Positions 62,003 to 64,000 of a DNA stretch of 64,000 nucleotides are shown piece by piece. Numbering within the stretch: the first letter of the stretch is position 1; every line of letters begins with the position of its first letter. The notes below the pieces were generated by a model. That model was not told where the DNA came from. It made no database searches and saw only the letters and a list, made by a program, of their open reading frames with translations. The position numbers and the translations under genes were made by a program. The stretch is from Arcanobacterium buesumense (GTDB lineage Bacteria > Actinomycetota > Actinomycetes > Actinomycetales > Actinomycetaceae): NCBI RefSeq assembly GCF_012563545.1, contig NZ_CP050804.1:248001-312000 (forward strand). Reading direction: 5' to 3'.

Positions 62003-62988
62003 GCGTAGAACGGGAAATTGTCCCAACGCGCGGGACGTTTTTCTAAGAATGCGTCCCGACCTTCTTGAGCTTCATCTGTCATATATGCTAAACGTGTTGT
62101 TTCGCCGGCAAAAACTTGTTGGCCAGCTAATCCGTCGTCGGCCAAATTAAAAGCAAACTTCAACATACGTAAGGCTTGCGGGGATTTCGTACCCATGATG
62201 CGAGCGTAATCTAATGCCTTATTTTCCAACTCCGCATGAGGTACCGCCTCGTTAACTACCCCCCAACGCTCCGCGTCACGTGCCGAATATTCACGGGCTA
62301 AAAAGAAAATTTCCCGCGCACGTTTATCCCCAATTTGGCGAGCTAACAAAGCTGATCCATACCCGGCGTCAAAGGAACCAACATTGGCATCCACTTGCAT
62401 AAACCGGGCATGTTCTAAGGAAGCAATCGACAAATCGCACAATACATTTAACGAGTGACCACCACCAGTAGCCCATCCGGAAATAGCCCCAATAAAAATC
62501 ATTCCTGAAGTGCGCATCAATCGCTGGACTTCCAAAATATGAAGCCGGCCGGCCCGTGCTGGATCAATCGAATCACGAGTTACCTTATTAGCTTGTGGAT
62601 CATCTCCACCACCATCATAACGGTAACCATCCCGGCCTCGAATACGTTGATCGCCGCCAGAACAAAACGCCCAACCGCCATCTTTAGCTGACGGGCCGTT
62701 ACCGGTGAGAATCACGCAACCAATTTCGCCTGTTAGCCGGGCATGATCGATCGCCCGGTACAATTGGTCAACAGTTTCTGGGCGAAACGCATTGCGTACC
62801 TGTGGCCGATTAAAAGCAATACGTACCACCGGTAAATCGCGTTCGGACACCACGTCGCCGGCAGGTGAAAACTCTCGCTCCACTCCGCGATGATACGTAA
62901 TATCATCATCTGGAAAACCAGATACTGCACGCCACCGGCGCGGGTCAAAAATCTCAGAAACGACAGTAGGTAACGGTGAAATAGTCAT
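61999..62988 (-). CDS. menB: 1,4-dihydroxy-2-naphthoyl-CoA synthase
   Basis: Crotonase-fold enzyme closing the second ring of the naphthoate. RIAFNRPQVRNAFRP near residue 60, oxyanion loop WAFCSGGDQRIRG, GWATGGGHSLNVLCDLSIA and VGSFDAGYGSALLARQIG with the catalytic Asp. 329 residues, with the loop insertion (GYRYDGGGDDPQANK) common in actinobacterial MenB. ATG 62988 is chosen over the long upstream extension, which would cross the menC promoter. A CACAAT box 6 bases before ATG hints at a leaderless start; AGGG is close by. Confidence 0.94.
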   Translation of the reverse strand: MTISPLPTVVSEIFDPRRWRAVSGFPDDDITYHRGVEREFSPAGDVVSERDLPVVRIAFNRPQVRNAFRPETVDQLYRAIDHARLTGEIGCVILTGNGPSAKDGGWAFCSGGDQRIRGRDGYRYDGGGDDPQANKVTRDSIDPARAGRLHILEVQRLMRTSGMIFIGAISGWATGGGHSLNVLCDLSIASLEHARFMQVDANVGSFDAGYGSALLARQIGDKRAREIFFLAREYSARDAERWGVVNEAVPHAELENKALDYARIMGTKSPQALRMLKFAFNLADDGLAGQQVFAGETTRLAYMTDEAQEGRDAFLEKRPARWDNFPFYA

Positions 62989-63069
62989 AGCCCTATTGTG
63001 CCACGAAGTACCCACACCACCTACTGCACACCACCCAGCCAGTGCCTCAAGCGGGCTAGAATGGAAAAC

Positions 63070-64000
63070 ATGCACCTCGACATATACATATACTCATCCC
63101 CACTACATACGCGGTTTCGGGGATTGACTGTGCGCGATGGCCTACTGATACATGGACCGGCCGGATGGGGGGAAGCTAGCCCATTTTGGGATTATGATCC
63201 GCAGTATTCGGCTGCTTGGTTACGTGCTGGTATTGAAGCAGCCACTATCGGTTACCCGGATCCAGTGCGAGATACTATCGCGGTCAATGTGACAGTACCA
63301 GCAACTGATCCACAGCGCGCGTACCAGATAGTTCGTGCTGGAGATTGCACTACCGCAAAAGTTAAAGTCGGGGAACCAGGACAGGACTTAGCTGATGACC
63401 TATCTCGGGTAGCGGCCGTGCGTGACGCATTAGGTCCAGCTGGGAAAATTCGTATTGACGTCAATGGTGCATGGACAGTAGAACAAGCACGCGATGCTAT
63501 TGCAGCACTTGATCGTGTCGCTAGCGGACTGGAATACGTTGAACAACCAGTAGCTGACGTAGAGGACTTAGCGCGCGTTCGCCGCTACGCATCTGTGCCA
63601 ATTGCAGCAGATGAATCTATCCGTCGGGCAAGTGATCCGATGCGGGTCAAAGAACTAGCTGCCGCTGACATTGTGGTTGTGAAGAATCAGCCACTAGGTG
63701 GGGTGCGCTCGGCGCTCGCGATCGCTGAAGAGATCGGTTTGCCGGTGGTGGTGTCATCAGCCTTAGAAAGTTCAATCGGCATTAGAGCTGGTTTGGCATT
63801 CGCGGCAGCTTTACCTAAGCTAAATTATGCGTGTGGTTTAGCCACCAGCCAACTATGGGTCAATGACCCAACTCCGAACCCATTTTTACCTTACGGTGGG
63901 CAGATCCGCGTGCGTGACGTGGTGCCGAGCTCGCTGCCAGCACCAGATCCAGAACTAGCAGCCCGGTGGCAGGAACGGTTAGATCTTATGTGGGAATATG
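63070..64000 (+). CDS. menC: o-succinylbenzoate synthase (3' end outside window)
   Basis: Enolase-superfamily dehydratase making o-succinylbenzoate. Read directly: MHLDIYIYSSPLHTRFRG at the start, then catalytic Lys in TAKVKVGEPG (about 95-104), metal ligands DVNGAW, EQPV and ADESIRR, and the second Lys in VVVKNQPLGG. About 310 codons are present and the frame is still open at the window edge, so only the last few residues are missing. Divergent from menB. TAGAAT (63057-63062) lies 7 bases before ATG and there is no ribosome site, so it may be leaderless. Confidence 0.92.
   Translation, partial: MHLDIYIYSSPLHTRFRGLTVRDGLLIHGPAGWGEASPFWDYDPQYSAAWLRAGIEAATIGYPDPVRDTIAVNVTVPATDPQRAYQIVRAGDCTTAKVKVGEPGQDLADDLSRVAAVRDALGPAGKIRIDVNGAWTVEQARDAIAALDRVASGLEYVEQPVADVEDLARVRRYASVPIAADESIRRASDPMRVKELAAADIVVVKNQPLGGVRSALAIAEEIGLPVVVSSALESSIGIRAGLAFAAALPKLNYACGLATSQLWVNDPTPNPFLPYGGQIRVRDVVPSSLPAPDPELAARWQERLDLMWEY

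Noticed and set aside
1-64000. tRNA, rRNA, CRISPR, insertion sequences, prophage or plasmid origin
   Set aside because: None of the gaps has tRNA-like cloverleaf arms, spaced repeats, transposase or integrase genes; nearly all gaps are under 300 bases and are accounted for.

Overview
The window reads as chromosomal DNA of a moderate-GC actinobacterium, most likely Actinomycetaceae (Arcanobacterium/Trueperella/Actinomyces-like). The case rests on family content seen here: a 32-residue bS22 ribosomal protein, a BldC-type HTH protein, DUF3180 after folK, a zincin-like 'F420-associated' metallopeptidase before tilS, RipA-like NlpC/P60, pili built by a class C sortase, and an LAxTG-type anchored nucleotidase. 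No rRNA, tRNA, CRISPR array, insertion sequence or prophage was recognised. The genus is an inference.

Layout. 1-4.3 kb: ygfZ (5' cut by the window), dtd, clpC. 4.3-10.0 kb: a sortase-assembled pilus locus (tip adhesin, LPLTG shaft pilin, class C sortase). 10.0-11.6 kb: a single trpB behind a complete ribosome-mediated trp attenuator (leader peptide with three Trp codons, antiterminator, terminator). 11.6-28.2 kb: mixed genes, including a YuiF-like transporter, anchored 5'-nucleotidase, pyruvate phosphate dikinase, OatA-like acetyltransferase, an unknown protein, an alpha/beta hydrolase, an MFS permease, NlpC/P60 hydrolase, pyrophosphatase and DacB. 28.2-41.1 kb: one long co-directional cluster, metallopeptidase-tilS-ftsH-folE-folP-folBK-DUF3180-PH-PH-panG-like-panC-panD-lysS, with many start/stop overlaps. 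41.1-49.8 kb: glycerol metabolism (glpK, glpF, a uridine-kinase-like gene, glpCBA and a divergent SorC-type regulator). 49.8-57.4 kb: mutY-tetR-QacA-like efflux operon, an unknown Arg-rich membrane protein, radA, ktrA, ktrB. 57.6-59.4 kb: bldC-like, bS22, marR, histidine phosphatase. 59.4-64 kb: PLDc_N protein, then menaquinone genes menA-menE-menB divergent from menC, which runs off the window end.

How it fits together. GlpF and GlpK import and phosphorylate glycerol; GlpABC oxidises glycerol 3-phosphate and would pass electrons to menaquinone, whose synthesis genes lie at the right end. This suits a facultatively anaerobic, host-associated life, as do the pili, surface nucleotidase, O-acetylation enzyme and NlpC/P60 hydrolase. 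Folate and pantothenate genes share one cluster with protein quality control (FtsH) and tRNA genes.

Most worth a second look: the orphan trpB with its attenuator; the pilus promoter/operator that appears to lie inside the clpC 3' untranslated region upstream of a terminator-like hairpin; palindromic operators at the glp regulator and at the efflux operon (the latter overlapping the start codon); several -10 boxes placed for leaderless mRNAs; and two unrecognised proteins (20.6 kb and 52.8 kb). I did not find a clear-cut wholly new multi-gene system.
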